Positions 1-7,811 of a DNA stretch of 40,453 nucleotides are shown here, one piece after another; positions within the stretch are counted from its first letter, which is position 1; the number at the start of each line of letters is the position of its first letter. Both the position numbers and the translations under genes were made by a program. Source of the DNA: an uncultured Alphaproteobacteria bacterium (GTDB lineage Bacteria > Pseudomonadota > Alphaproteobacteria > Rickettsiales > Midichloriaceae). The stretch spans positions 1 through 40,453 of the forward strand of contig CAISOX010000080.1 in assembly GCA_903887235.1 (NCBI GenBank), in the 5' to 3' direction. The notes under the pieces were generated by a model. That model was not told where the DNA came from, did no database searches, and saw only the letters and a program-made list of their open reading frames with translations.

Positions 1-86
1 ATTGCTACTCCTATCATTTGTTAACTTTCCAGCTTAATTATATTACCAGAAAGTATACGTTATTTATTTTATTGAACCTCTTCTTT

Positions 87-138
87 GGTGGTACAATTTT
101 CATTAGCACAGGTGGTACACTATTCATTAGCACTGACA
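87..138. mobile_element. Probable right end of an IS21-type insertion sequence
   Basis: Two copies of GGTGGTACA lie at 87-95 and 111-119, spaced 24 bp, followed by a TGACA terminus at 134-138. Read on the minus strand inward from 138, this is TGTCA, then GTGTACCACC about 19 bases in, and a second copy 24 bases later. The same layout, in opposite orientation, occurs at 40315-40366. Short tandem repeats behind a TG..CA terminus are typical of IS21-family ends. No transposase reading frame is visible in bases 1-86, so the body of the element would lie left of the window. Bases 139-259 contain nothing I can identify. Family assignment is inference. Confidence 0.5.
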
Positions 139-259
139 CTTAGCTCTTCTTCATAAGCTATATATTTCACCTACCTTAAAGTCCAATATCTGTTTGAACT
201 TTTACAAGTTGCTAATGCAATTGGCAGAGACGCACCGTTGAAATTATCTCTATAATTGA

Positions 260-1783
260 CTATCCAAATTCTTTAGATATCTTGATCACACCACTTGACG
301 CAATATAAGATTCTTTAGAATTACTGTAGACTATAATACCAGCTCTGGATTTTTTATTAAGTATTTGTTGCTCGACACTTTTCCTATTCATGATACTACT
401 ACTCGCTCTACTCGCCATGCCATTTTTCTTATTACTATCATTTAATGCCATAAGTAATCCGCCACTATTCTTAGCTGTTTTATTAATTTTTGTCATATAT
501 TTACTACTATGAAGAGGATTTTTTGAATGATACATTGCTATCGCATCTTGCCAATTATTGGTTTTTTGATAATTGCTAGCCAGGTAATATGCTGAATATC
601 CAACATTATGATATGGAGAAACCATTTGCTCTATGTTTGAAAAATTATGTTTATGATATTTATAATTTATCTGATTACAACCTATGTCTATGTTTTCTAT
701 ACCATTTGCTATATGTATTTTCAGAGCCTTGATTAGCTCATTTTTAGTGCTGAAAAATCTCGATTCTCCATTTATATTAGCAGTCCACGGCCAAGGTTGA
801 AGCCTCCTTGAATTTTTGTCATACTTTCCAGATTCCACCAAAGATATTAAATATAAAAAATTCTTGGGAATATCATACTTTCTTTCAAAAAGTTTAATTG
901 CATTTAAGCAATGCAATACATCAGAGGAATTATATTCTGATGCATTTGATGTTTTTAAATTTGAACCAATCAATGTGCCAAACATAATAAAAACAACTAA
1001 AGCTTTAGCCAAAATATCAGAGCCTCTTCCTTTCCTTATCTTGTTATAATAATAAAAACTTACTATAGGTGTTAAAACAATATAAAATAGCCCTATTATT
1101 GGCAAAAGAACCCAAGGCTCAAAGATAATACCAGTAAAAATAATGCCCGAAATTATAAGTATAATGTTTACTCTTTCCCTTGGTACCGTCATTTTTTTAG
1201 CAGAGTAAATTGGAACTTTACTTATCATCAAAAGACCTATTATAGTCATGTATATTGCATTATACCAATATGAACATATATATGATTTATCAGTAAAAAG
1301 TTCAAAACCACACATCATTGGAATCAACAACAAACCTGCAGCAACCGGCATTGGAACTCCAATAAAAAAATTATTTTTAATTTCATCATTCTCATTATCA
1401 CTATTTTGCACATTAAATCTAGCAAGTCGTAACGCTGAACAAGCTATATAAAGCAAAACAACAGCCCATCCAACACCTTTATATGGTATTTCTATGAGCG
1501 ACCATAAATAAACTGCAATACCAGGAGCAACTCCAAAATTACATAGATCAGCTAAAGAATCTAGTTGAGCACCAAATTCACTAGTAGAATTTAATAACCT
1601 GGCAATTCTACCATCAATACCGTCAAGAAATGCAGCAATTACAATTAATGCTGCAGCTATATTAAATTTTCCATCCAATGAATACCTAATGGATGTTATA
1701 CCCAAACATAATGCTAATATTGTAATCATGGAAGGTATAAGCTTCTGTATTGGTATGTTTAATTTTTTAGGTGCTATAGACAT
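260..1783 (-). CDS. pssA: CDP-diacylglycerol-serine O-phosphatidyltransferase fused to a lytic transglycosylase
   Basis: This 507-residue reading frame joins two proteins. Residues 1-257 are PssA, which makes phosphatidylserine from CDP-diacylglycerol and serine in the inner membrane. The CDP-alcohol phosphotransferase motif is complete (D57-G58, A61-R62, G71, D75, D79) and several membrane helices follow. Residues about 283-450 are an SLT-type lytic transglycosylase: catalytic E317 in LVESGKYD, then GCNQIN and AMYHSKNP. The junction carries a signal-peptide-like segment (residues 259-281, ending TSNA) that belongs to the transglycosylase. A GGAAGAGG ribosome site lies 10 nt before an in-frame TTG at 1012, so a separate 250-residue secreted enzyme could also be made. 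The gene follows psd by 17 nt, a usual phospholipid pairing. PssA alone normally ends near residue 250, so loss of its stop codon is the simplest origin. Confidence 0.9.
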   Translation of the reverse strand: MSIAPKKLNIPIQKLIPSMITILALCLGITSIRYSLDGKFNIAAALIVIAAFLDGIDGRIARLLNSTSEFGAQLDSLADLCNFGVAPGIAVYLWSLIEIPYKGVGWAVVLLYIACSALRLARFNVQNSDNENDEIKNNFFIGVPMPVAAGLLLIPMMCGFELFTDKSYICSYWYNAIYMTIIGLLMISKVPIYSAKKMTVPRERVNIILIISGIIFTGIIFEPWVLLPIIGLFYIVLTPIVSFYYYNKIRKGRGSDILAKALVVFIMFGTLIGSNLKTSNASEYNSSDVLHCLNAIKLFERKYDIPKNFLYLISLVESGKYDKNSRRLQPWPWTANINGESRFFSTKNELIKALKIHIANGIENIDIGCNQINYKYHKHNFSNIEQMVSPYHNVGYSAYYLASNYQKTNNWQDAIAMYHSKNPLHSSKYMTKINKTAKNSGGLLMALNDSNKKNGMASRASSSIMNRKSVEQQILNKKSRAGIIVYSNSKESYIASSGVIKISKEFG

Positions 1784-1800
1784 TTAAATTACATAACTAT

Positions 1801-2601
1801 TTATTTGTTATCGCTTACTTTTTTTCTTACAACCTTAGCTTTGGTAATATTTACAGGCACAGTCTTATCATCTTCTTTTGAGCTAACTGATTTTTTAGGC
1901 ATAGAATTTTTTAAGCTCATTTCTTTCATATCTTTAAATTCGCCAATAACTGTCTCCCCACCTATCATTCTTTGCCCTTCTAATACCTTGATATCAAAGC
2001 TTGTTGGTAAATAAAGATCCACTCTACTTCCAAATCTAATTATGCCAAATCTTTCTCCTGTTGTTACTTTTTTCCCTTCTTTTAGATCGCATACTATTCT
2101 ACGAGCTATGAGCCCGGCAATCTGAACAACACCAATTTCCTTTTTATTACTTAGTTCTAAAAGGATCGACTGTCTTTCATTATGCTCACTAGCCTTATCC
2201 AACGATGCATTGAAAAATTTACCATGGTGATAATTAAGTTTTTTCACTACTCCAGCTATTGGTATTCTATTAACATGCACATCAAATACATTTAGAAATA
2301 TGCTTATTCTGTTCATTTCATCTTGTGTGTTTGCTATTTCCTCTGGTAATGTCGCCCTTTCAATTTTTTGCACTATTCCATCAGCAGGACTAACAACTAC
2401 ATTTTCTTGTTTGGGAATCACCCTATTTGGATCGCGAAAAAAGAAGATGCACCATAGAGTTAGTATAACTCCAATCCAACCCAAAGGTTGGGACCATACA
2501 AAAAATATTAACGTGATTATCGCAAAGATACTTATAAAAAAATATCCCTCTTTATGGATGCTTGGGATAAATTCTCTGATATGATCTAACATAAAATACA
2601 T
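1801..2601 (-). CDS. psd: Phosphatidylserine decarboxylase proenzyme
   Basis: Converts phosphatidylserine to phosphatidylethanolamine, the step after PssA, whose gene lies 17 nt downstream. The protein has two hydrophobic helices near the N-terminus (about residues 20-50), then the FFRDPNR and VVSPADG motifs, NVFDVHVNR, and the self-cleavage site in IRFGSRVD, where the Gly-Ser bond would be cut to create the pyruvoyl group. This is the short bacterial type of about 230 residues. Here it is 266 residues because of a Lys/Ser-rich tail after about residue 230 that is not part of the enzyme core. The first ATG (2601) is used; a second ATG lies at residue 4. A promoter-like sequence is just upstream. 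Confidence 0.94.
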   Translation of the reverse strand: MYFMLDHIREFIPSIHKEGYFFISIFAIITLIFFVWSQPLGWIGVILTLWCIFFFRDPNRVIPKQENVVVSPADGIVQKIERATLPEEIANTQDEMNRISIFLNVFDVHVNRIPIAGVVKKLNYHHGKFFNASLDKASEHNERQSILLELSNKKEIGVVQIAGLIARRIVCDLKEGKKVTTGERFGIIRFGSRVDLYLPTSFDIKVLEGQRMIGGETVIGEFKDMKEMSLKNSMPKKSVSSKEDDKTVPVNITKAKVVRKKVSDNK

Positions 2602-2617
2602 AAATTAATTTTATTAC

Positions 2618-2646
2618 CTTATACCACTATATAGTATACAACTCAA
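2618..2646 (-). promoter_or_regulatory. Candidate sigma-70 promoter of psd-pssA
   Basis: On the minus strand TTGAGT (2646-2641) and TATAAG (2623-2618) are separated by exactly 17 bases. This would place the transcript start near 2611, about 10 nt before the psd ATG. It is a weak-to-fair consensus match in AT-rich DNA, so chance cannot be excluded. Confidence 0.4.
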
Positions 2647-2731
2647 ATTGAAAAATTTTTATTCTACTGGTATTTTCTCTTTACTTTTACTTTTTTTGTA
2701 ATACAAAGAAGAAAAATTTAGGTAATAACTT

Positions 2732-3937
2732 ATAAGATTTTTCTTTATTATAGTAGCCATTTGCTTCGTAGTTGCGCACGTGCAAAATGATATTATCTCT
2801 CCGACATTTCCTGATATGATCAAATTTTTTAACACAAACTCTAAGATATTTCATCTAGTAAGTAGCAGTTATTCTTTAGGAGTAACTATAGGTAGCCTTT
2901 TTTTAGGTTCTATTTCTGACTATGTAGGCAGGAAGAAGACATTATTAATTGGACTAGCTCTTTTAACAACTAGTTGCATCGGTAGTATGCTATCTTCAAA
3001 CATATATTATCTAATATGTTTTAGATTTTTTCAAGGGATTGGCACAGCTGCCCCAATGGTTGTGTGCGTTGCGATGGTATTTGATGTTTGCAATAAGGAG
3101 AAGGCAAGAACTTTTGTTGGTTTAAAAAATGGAATATTAACTTTTGGCAAAGCAATTACACCAGTAATAGGAGGATATTTAGGTTTGCTCATAAATTGGC
3201 AGTTTAATTTTTTATTGATTACAATTTTTACAAGCCTATCAATATTATTGGTATCAATATTTATTGATGAAACTTACCAAGTTACTCCAAATTTCTCTCA
3301 AAAAAATGAAAATTACCTAATTAATAATCTACATCAAATTTACAAAAATTATGTTTTTTTACTTTCGGATAAAATAATGGTGGCTTATCTTTTTGTCCTT
3401 GGATTTATGGCATGCAGTATAATCACCTTTACCGTAGGTGCTTCAATTTTATATATAAACCATCTGGGAGTAGGTAAAAGTGTGTATGGATATTATCAGG
3501 GAGCTGTATGGGCTGTTTTTGGTACATTTTGTTTTTTAACGCGCTATATTATTAAATTTACAAATATTTCTTTGGCAAAAAAAATAGGATTTTCCCTGAT
3601 GCTTGTTGGTTGCACCTTACTTAATTACACTGCTTATATATCAACCACCCCGTATTTGATTACATTAAGCATGATGATATGTAGTGCAAGCTTTGCAATT
3701 TTGATAACAATTTTATTCACTGATGCAATGTCACTTCACCCTCATATTAAAGGTGCAAGCTCATCAATCATTGCATCTATGAGAACTCTTTTAGTAGCAA
3801 TTGCTATAGCTTTAGCAGGCTATTTTTTTAATGGAACTATTATCCCTTTAACAGTTATAATTACAGTTTTACTTGGCCTAACTATAATAATATACGTATT
3901 TATCATTGCTCCACAAACGGCATCGTCAAGGCATTAA
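2732..3937 (+). CDS. MFS drug-efflux transporter, Bcr/CflA-like, with unclear start
   Basis: A major facilitator superfamily exporter, probably of the Bcr/CflA multidrug type. The MFS signature between helices 2 and 3 is present (GSISDYVGRKK), followed by about ten further hydrophobic segments ending at 3937. The first conventional start is GTG at 2780, but that cuts off helix 1. The frame stays open upstream to a TAA at 2726 and encodes a perfect first helix (RFFFIIVAICFVVA). The only initiator with an AGG ribosome site at suitable distance (2720-2722, 9 nt) is ATA at 2732, which I use as the start. Alternatives are translation from GTG 2780 as an N-truncated protein, or a gene decaying at its 5' end. 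The gene diverges from psd. Substrate is unknown. Confidence 0.8.
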   Translation: MRFFFIIVAICFVVAHVQNDIISPTFPDMIKFFNTNSKIFHLVSSSYSLGVTIGSLFLGSISDYVGRKKTLLIGLALLTTSCIGSMLSSNIYYLICFRFFQGIGTAAPMVVCVAMVFDVCNKEKARTFVGLKNGILTFGKAITPVIGGYLGLLINWQFNFLLITIFTSLSILLVSIFIDETYQVTPNFSQKNENYLINNLHQIYKNYVFLLSDKIMVAYLFVLGFMACSIITFTVGASILYINHLGVGKSVYGYYQGAVWAVFGTFCFLTRYIIKFTNISLAKKIGFSLMLVGCTLLNYTAYISTTPYLITLSMMICSASFAILITILFTDAMSLHPHIKGASSSIIASMRTLLVAIAIALAGYFFNGTIIPLTVIITVLLGLTIIIYVFIIAPQTASSRH

Positions 3938-4079
3938 GCCTGGTAACTTGATAAGAACCTCCTTCCATAAAAGTCTAAAGCTGGACAGTATCATAACCCG
4001 AGCTGGAGATAAGAAATGGGATATACAAGAGAGCAAAAGCCTACTATAAAATAGTTATGATAATTATATGGTAAGGAAA

Positions 4080-4151
4080 ATGCTCTCAGAAATAGATTAT
4101 ACCAGAAGATTTTGTGAAGTGGATGATTTTTGCAAAGGATTTGAAGGATGA
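4080..4151 (+). pseudogene. Transposase N-terminal remnant, IS982-like
   Basis: A 23-codon stretch ending in TGA reads MLSEIDYTRRFCEVDDFCKG and resembles the start of IS982-family transposases, which typically open with a FCxVDDFCK-type motif. Nothing after 4151 continues the transposase. It lies in the 286-base gap (3938-4223) between the MFS gene and the AAA-ATPase_like gene; the rest of the gap shows nothing I recognise. The match is short and made from memory of the family, so confidence is modest. Confidence 0.4.
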
Positions 4152-4223
4152 TATGCAATACCAATCACCAAAATAAATTGTCTTGATAATCACAGTTTTA
4201 GATAGTATAATCCAAGTTAGGTT

Positions 4224-6428
4224 GTGTGTAGTTTATTACTTATGTCTTCTTCAAAAAAAAATAAAGACAATATTGATACTGTTACGGATTTCAAAGAATT
4301 AGCAAAAAAAGGTAGTTTATCTGTTGATAAGACATTTTTTATACAACAAGTTATCGATAACAGCCAAAAATCAATATTAATTACATATCCTAAAGGATGG
4401 GGTAAAACTCTAAATCTCAAAATGCTAAAAGTTTTTTTTGAGCTGGAAAATGAAGATTGCAGGCAAGAGAAATCTGTTACTATGGATAATAGTTGGTTTA
4501 GTAATTTTTTTTGGTTTTGGAAAAAAAGTGATCTCGAGATAATTGATAAAAATATTACTTGCAATAAAGACATATTTAAACCTCTTTTCATTTATAGTGT
4601 TAATTCTGGTCATTATATGAAATACCAAGGTTCATATCCAGTAATCTATGTTAATTTAAAAAATGTTATTGGAAATTCTATTGTTACTGTAAAAGAAAGA
4701 TTAAAAGACTTGATAAAATCCTTATATGAGAAACATTCATATTTAGCTGATAGCGATAAGCTCCGTGATGATCAAAAATTGGATTTTAAAAAATATGTCT
4801 ATAAAGATTATTCGGTTAATTTTCATTCATATGCTTTAAAAGAAAGCCTAACATTCCTTAGTAAATTATTATTTATGCATTATGGAAAAAAGGTATATAT
4901 GTTGGTCGATGATTATGATGCACCAGTAAAATTTTTATTTCTAAATTACATAGGAAATAAAATATTATTCAAGGACAAAATTATTGATGAAGTTGGCTAC
5001 TTAATATCTAGTGTTGTGTGCGCAACTGTACGAAATAATGAACATATTGAAAAAGTTATTTTAACAGGGACATTTGATCCTACAGTAATAGAATATGAAA
5101 TGGGCTGCAATAGCATAATGACATATAGCATTAGTGATGAGTATTTTAGCAAAAGTTTTGGATTTTCTGATGAAGAAATTAATAAATTAGTTGCACAACT
5201 TTCCCCTATTAATAGTGAAAAAACTATCAATTTTATAAAAAATGTCTATGGCGGATATATTGTACCTGCTGATTCGCAGGTGCGCAAAAGCATCCCAGCA
5301 GCAACCATTTATTATCTCAAGTCTATACGAGAAAATAAAGAATATTTTGAATTTGGTCAAGGATATACTCTTTTGCAAACACTATTAGCTTCAGAAGCAA
5401 ATAAAAATAATAATTTTAGTGAAAAACTTGATGGAATTGCACAGCATGGTTCGGTTCAAATGGATTTTAAAAATTACGTTTCGCTATTTGATTATGATTG
5501 GTGGAGCGAAATAGATAATGAACTCTTTTTTTCATATTTATTACTAAATACTGGCCTTCTTACCGCACAAAAAATTAATTCTCAATATAAATTTAGTATT
5601 CCCAATAAATCATCATTGCAAGAATTTTTATTTGCTTTAAAGGGAAGTAAGTATGAAAAAATAGCTTATAAATTACAGACGTTTTATCAACTAGAAATAT
5701 TCAAGCTGATTGAAAAAAAAGATGAAGAAGGTGCTATAGAAAAATTACAAGAAGAAAAGATTGTATGTGAAGAAAATGCTATGAATTTTAATTTTTTTCA
5801 TTTAGTGGTAGCTTTCGGTCTTAAAAACGTATTTACGGAATTATTAGGAGCTGAATGTGCAGGAAATTTATATTTTGCTAACGATAAAATAGAGCACCTA
5901 AAGCCAGTGGATTACGCTTTTCTATTTAAGAACAGTAATATTCTTCATGAAATGAAAAAGTACCATCAAAATAATAACCAGGAGTCAATTAATATCTCAG
6001 AATTGAAAGACACAATCTTTTGTTATATATTTGCTAAAAATCTAACTACTACCTCAGTAACATATGGAGTTTCAAATAACATTGCAAATAATGACAATAC
6101 TGAAAAAAACTATCATATAAAACTCATAGTTGATATATTTAAGCAAATGACACAGTTGTATGATGAAAGCGCGGTTAAAAATCAGTGCACTCAACATAGT
6201 GATTATGAAAAAATTAATATTTCTAATCCGAGTACATTTAATTCTTTAAAACAGTTTGAAAAATATCTTTTGCACAATGAAAATGCCCAAGTAGTAATGA
6301 ATGAAGATTGCAGTGATAAGCAAAAAAAATTATCAGAATTAACTTATCCAATATTTAGCAGTTTTCTTCATAGTGGCACGGAGCTAAAATTTACTTTATG
6401 TAACGACCACATAAAAGATGAGTTATAA
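4224..6428 (+). CDS. AAA-ATPase_like (PF09820-type) protein with ankyrin-like C-terminus
   Basis: A 734-residue protein with the layout of the AAA-ATPase_like family: an N-terminal FKELAKKGSLSVDKTFFI segment, a Walker A variant PKGWGKT (residues 56-62), YPVIYVNLK, an acidic Walker B VDDYDAP (about 228-234), ILTGTFDP (about 280), and ISDEYFSKSFGFSDEEI. Family members usually end in a PD-(D/E)XK-type nuclease domain. I see none here. Instead residues about 515-575 look like two degenerate ankyrin repeats (FHLVVAFGLKNVFTELL; KPVDYAFLFKNSNILHEM). The last 150 residues are unassigned. The start is GTG 4224 or ATG 4242; neither has a good ribosome site. Its single-gene setting beside a transposase remnant suggests an accessory, horizontally spread gene. 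The family is common in amoeba-associated bacteria and its function is unsettled; an effector or mobile-element role is only a guess. Confidence 0.85.
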   Translation: MCSLLLMSSSKKNKDNIDTVTDFKELAKKGSLSVDKTFFIQQVIDNSQKSILITYPKGWGKTLNLKMLKVFFELENEDCRQEKSVTMDNSWFSNFFWFWKKSDLEIIDKNITCNKDIFKPLFIYSVNSGHYMKYQGSYPVIYVNLKNVIGNSIVTVKERLKDLIKSLYEKHSYLADSDKLRDDQKLDFKKYVYKDYSVNFHSYALKESLTFLSKLLFMHYGKKVYMLVDDYDAPVKFLFLNYIGNKILFKDKIIDEVGYLISSVVCATVRNNEHIEKVILTGTFDPTVIEYEMGCNSIMTYSISDEYFSKSFGFSDEEINKLVAQLSPINSEKTINFIKNVYGGYIVPADSQVRKSIPAATIYYLKSIRENKEYFEFGQGYTLLQTLLASEANKNNNFSEKLDGIAQHGSVQMDFKNYVSLFDYDWWSEIDNELFFSYLLLNTGLLTAQKINSQYKFSIPNKSSLQEFLFALKGSKYEKIAYKLQTFYQLEIFKLIEKKDEEGAIEKLQEEKIVCEENAMNFNFFHLVVAFGLKNVFTELLGAECAGNLYFANDKIEHLKPVDYAFLFKNSNILHEMKKYHQNNNQESINISELKDTIFCYIFAKNLTTTSVTYGVSNNIANNDNTEKNYHIKLIVDIFKQMTQLYDESAVKNQCTQHSDYEKINISNPSTFNSLKQFEKYLLHNENAQVVMNEDCSDKQKKLSELTYPIFSSFLHSGTELKFTLCNDHIKDEL

Positions 6429-6532
6429 TTTAAAAGCTGAAATTGCTACTGTATATCAGAAAAATTAATACCTGTATTTGTTTCACTTATTTTAATTATT
6501 TTATCACTATTTGCATTTTATTTTATTTTATT

Positions 6533-6579
6533 TTATTCAATATTGAATAATTGACATTTGCTCAATTAATTATTAGTCT
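6533..6579 (+). promoter_or_regulatory. Promoter with upstream 18-bp palindrome before the DUF3576 lipoprotein
   Basis: A consensus -35 box TTGACA (6551-6556) is followed after 17 bases by a weak -10 box TAGTCT (6574-6579). Immediately upstream, abutting the -35 box, is a perfect 18-bp palindrome, TTATTCAATATTGAATAA (6533-6550), placed where a regulator could bind. The gap 6429-6610 otherwise holds only low-complexity TTTTA runs. Confidence 0.45.
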
Positions 6580-6610
6580 AGCGTTCACTAATTAGTATAA
6601 ATTTTACCAT

Positions 6611-7132
6611 ATGTTATACAAAAATTTGAGTTTTATCGTTGTTTTAGCTACAATTACTTCACTGTCTGCATGCTCAAAAATTGAGATAAAAAAGGATTAC
6701 CCAAAAACGCGACAACAAAAAGAAGAAGATAGAATTGGTAAATTAACTGGCGATGGTATCACTTTTGGTAAATCTACCTCAGGCTCCTCTTCAAGCACAA
6801 GCCAAATGAACATCAATAATTACCTGTGGAGAGCATCTATTGATCATGTAAATTTTATGCCACTTAATTCAACCGACTCTCTGAGTGGAACCATTATTAC
6901 TGATTGGTATAGCATAAATAACAATTCCAAAGAAAGATATAAGGTTAATATCTATATATTTGAAAAAGAATTAGCATCAAGTTCTTTAAAGGTGACTGTG
7001 TATAAACGGGTTATAGGTAACAATGGAAATTGGAATAATCAGTATTACGACCCAAAGTTAGCTGAGCAAATAAAAACAAAAATTATTGAAAGGGCAAGGG
7101 AATTGAAAGTATTAGAGAGTGACAATCAATAA
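6611..7132 (+). CDS. DUF3576 domain lipoprotein
   Basis: A 173-residue outer-envelope lipoprotein. The N-terminus is a signal peptide with lipobox LSAC, so C21 would be lipidated. Residues about 70-168 match the DUF3576 family of alphaproteobacteria: NNYLWRASIDHVNFMPL, then GTIITDWYS, ERYKVNIYIFEKEL, and the closing helix KIIERARELK. Function of the family is not established; it is usually a single-copy envelope gene. The linker (residues 22-70) is charged and Ser/Gly-rich. The gene stands alone and is convergent with pgpA. Confidence 0.88.
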   Translation: MLYKNLSFIVVLATITSLSACSKIEIKKDYPKTRQQKEEDRIGKLTGDGITFGKSTSGSSSSTSQMNINNYLWRASIDHVNFMPLNSTDSLSGTIITDWYSINNNSKERYKVNIYIFEKELASSSLKVTVYKRVIGNNGNWNNQYYDPKLAEQIKTKIIERARELKVLESDNQ

Positions 7133-7205
7133 CAATATTATTTGACGAGCAGTGTCTGTTCAGGAAGGTAGTGTTCAACACATTTTTAGGCAGATTTAAT
7201 GGTGC

Positions 7206-7799
7206 CTAAGTAAATAAATTCGCTATCAAATTAATTACATAAATAGATATTGATGCAAATATAGCTGCTAGTATGTCGTCAAATATTACTCCAAATGCTC
7301 CTTTATATTTTCTATTAACGTAATCAATAATCAAAGGCTTTTTAATATCAAAGTATCTAAAGGTTACTAAAGCTATTAAGAATGATAGATTTTTACTTGA
7401 TATGTTAACAGGAATAAGGCTAGAAAGGTGAAATAGCCAATCTAAAGAAATACATAACGTCAATAACTGACCAATGACTTCATCAATAATAATATAGCTG
7501 TGATCATAGGTATTGGTGGCCTTTTGGAATTTTTTTACTGCAATTAGGCCAACAACCAACAGTACTAATGCCGTTAGTAATAATTGAGATTTAGCATTAG
7601 CAAATGAATATGAATGCATCAATATATAGTAAAAAATAGGATACGTAGCGATAGATCCAAATGTTCCTGATGCGGGCAATTTACCTATGTAAAACCATGT
7701 CGATATAACAGAATACCAAGAAAATGGAACTTTTATTCTTATTTTTCTTGCGTTTATAATGCCATCAAGGCTAAATCTTCTTTTCATAATTTTATTCAA
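7206..7799 (-). CDS. pgpA: Phosphatidylglycerophosphatase A
   Basis: Removes the phosphate from phosphatidylglycerophosphate to give phosphatidylglycerol, in the inner membrane. Family hallmarks are present: KLPASGTFGSIATYP, the metal-binding IIDEVIGQ, FRYFDIKKP, and the C-terminal GVIFDDILAAIFA. Length (197) fits the family, with about 30 extra N-terminal residues. It lies 12 nt after ispDF and is the last gene of a minus-strand run. With psd and pssA it makes this window rich in phospholipid synthesis genes. Confidence 0.93.
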   Translation of the reverse strand: MNKIMKRRFSLDGIINARKIRIKVPFSWYSVISTWFYIGKLPASGTFGSIATYPIFYYILMHSYSFANAKSQLLLTALVLLVVGLIAVKKFQKATNTYDHSYIIIDEVIGQLLTLCISLDWLFHLSSLIPVNISSKNLSFLIALVTFRYFDIKKPLIIDYVNRKYKGAFGVIFDDILAAIFASISIYVINLIANLFT

Positions 7800-7811
7800 A
7801 TATAACTTATA

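Noticed and set aside
816-1049. Opposite-strand open frame within pssA-SLT, and many similar frames antisense to other genes
   Set aside because: They lie wholly inside well-supported genes, lack recognisable domains and reflect codon bias of the real strand.
7186-7209. Inverted repeat TTAGGCA/TGCCTAA between the DUF3576 lipoprotein and pgpA, considered as a terminator
   Set aside because: The stem is 7 bp with a 10-base loop and neither strand has a T-run after it; it also overlaps the pgpA stop codon.
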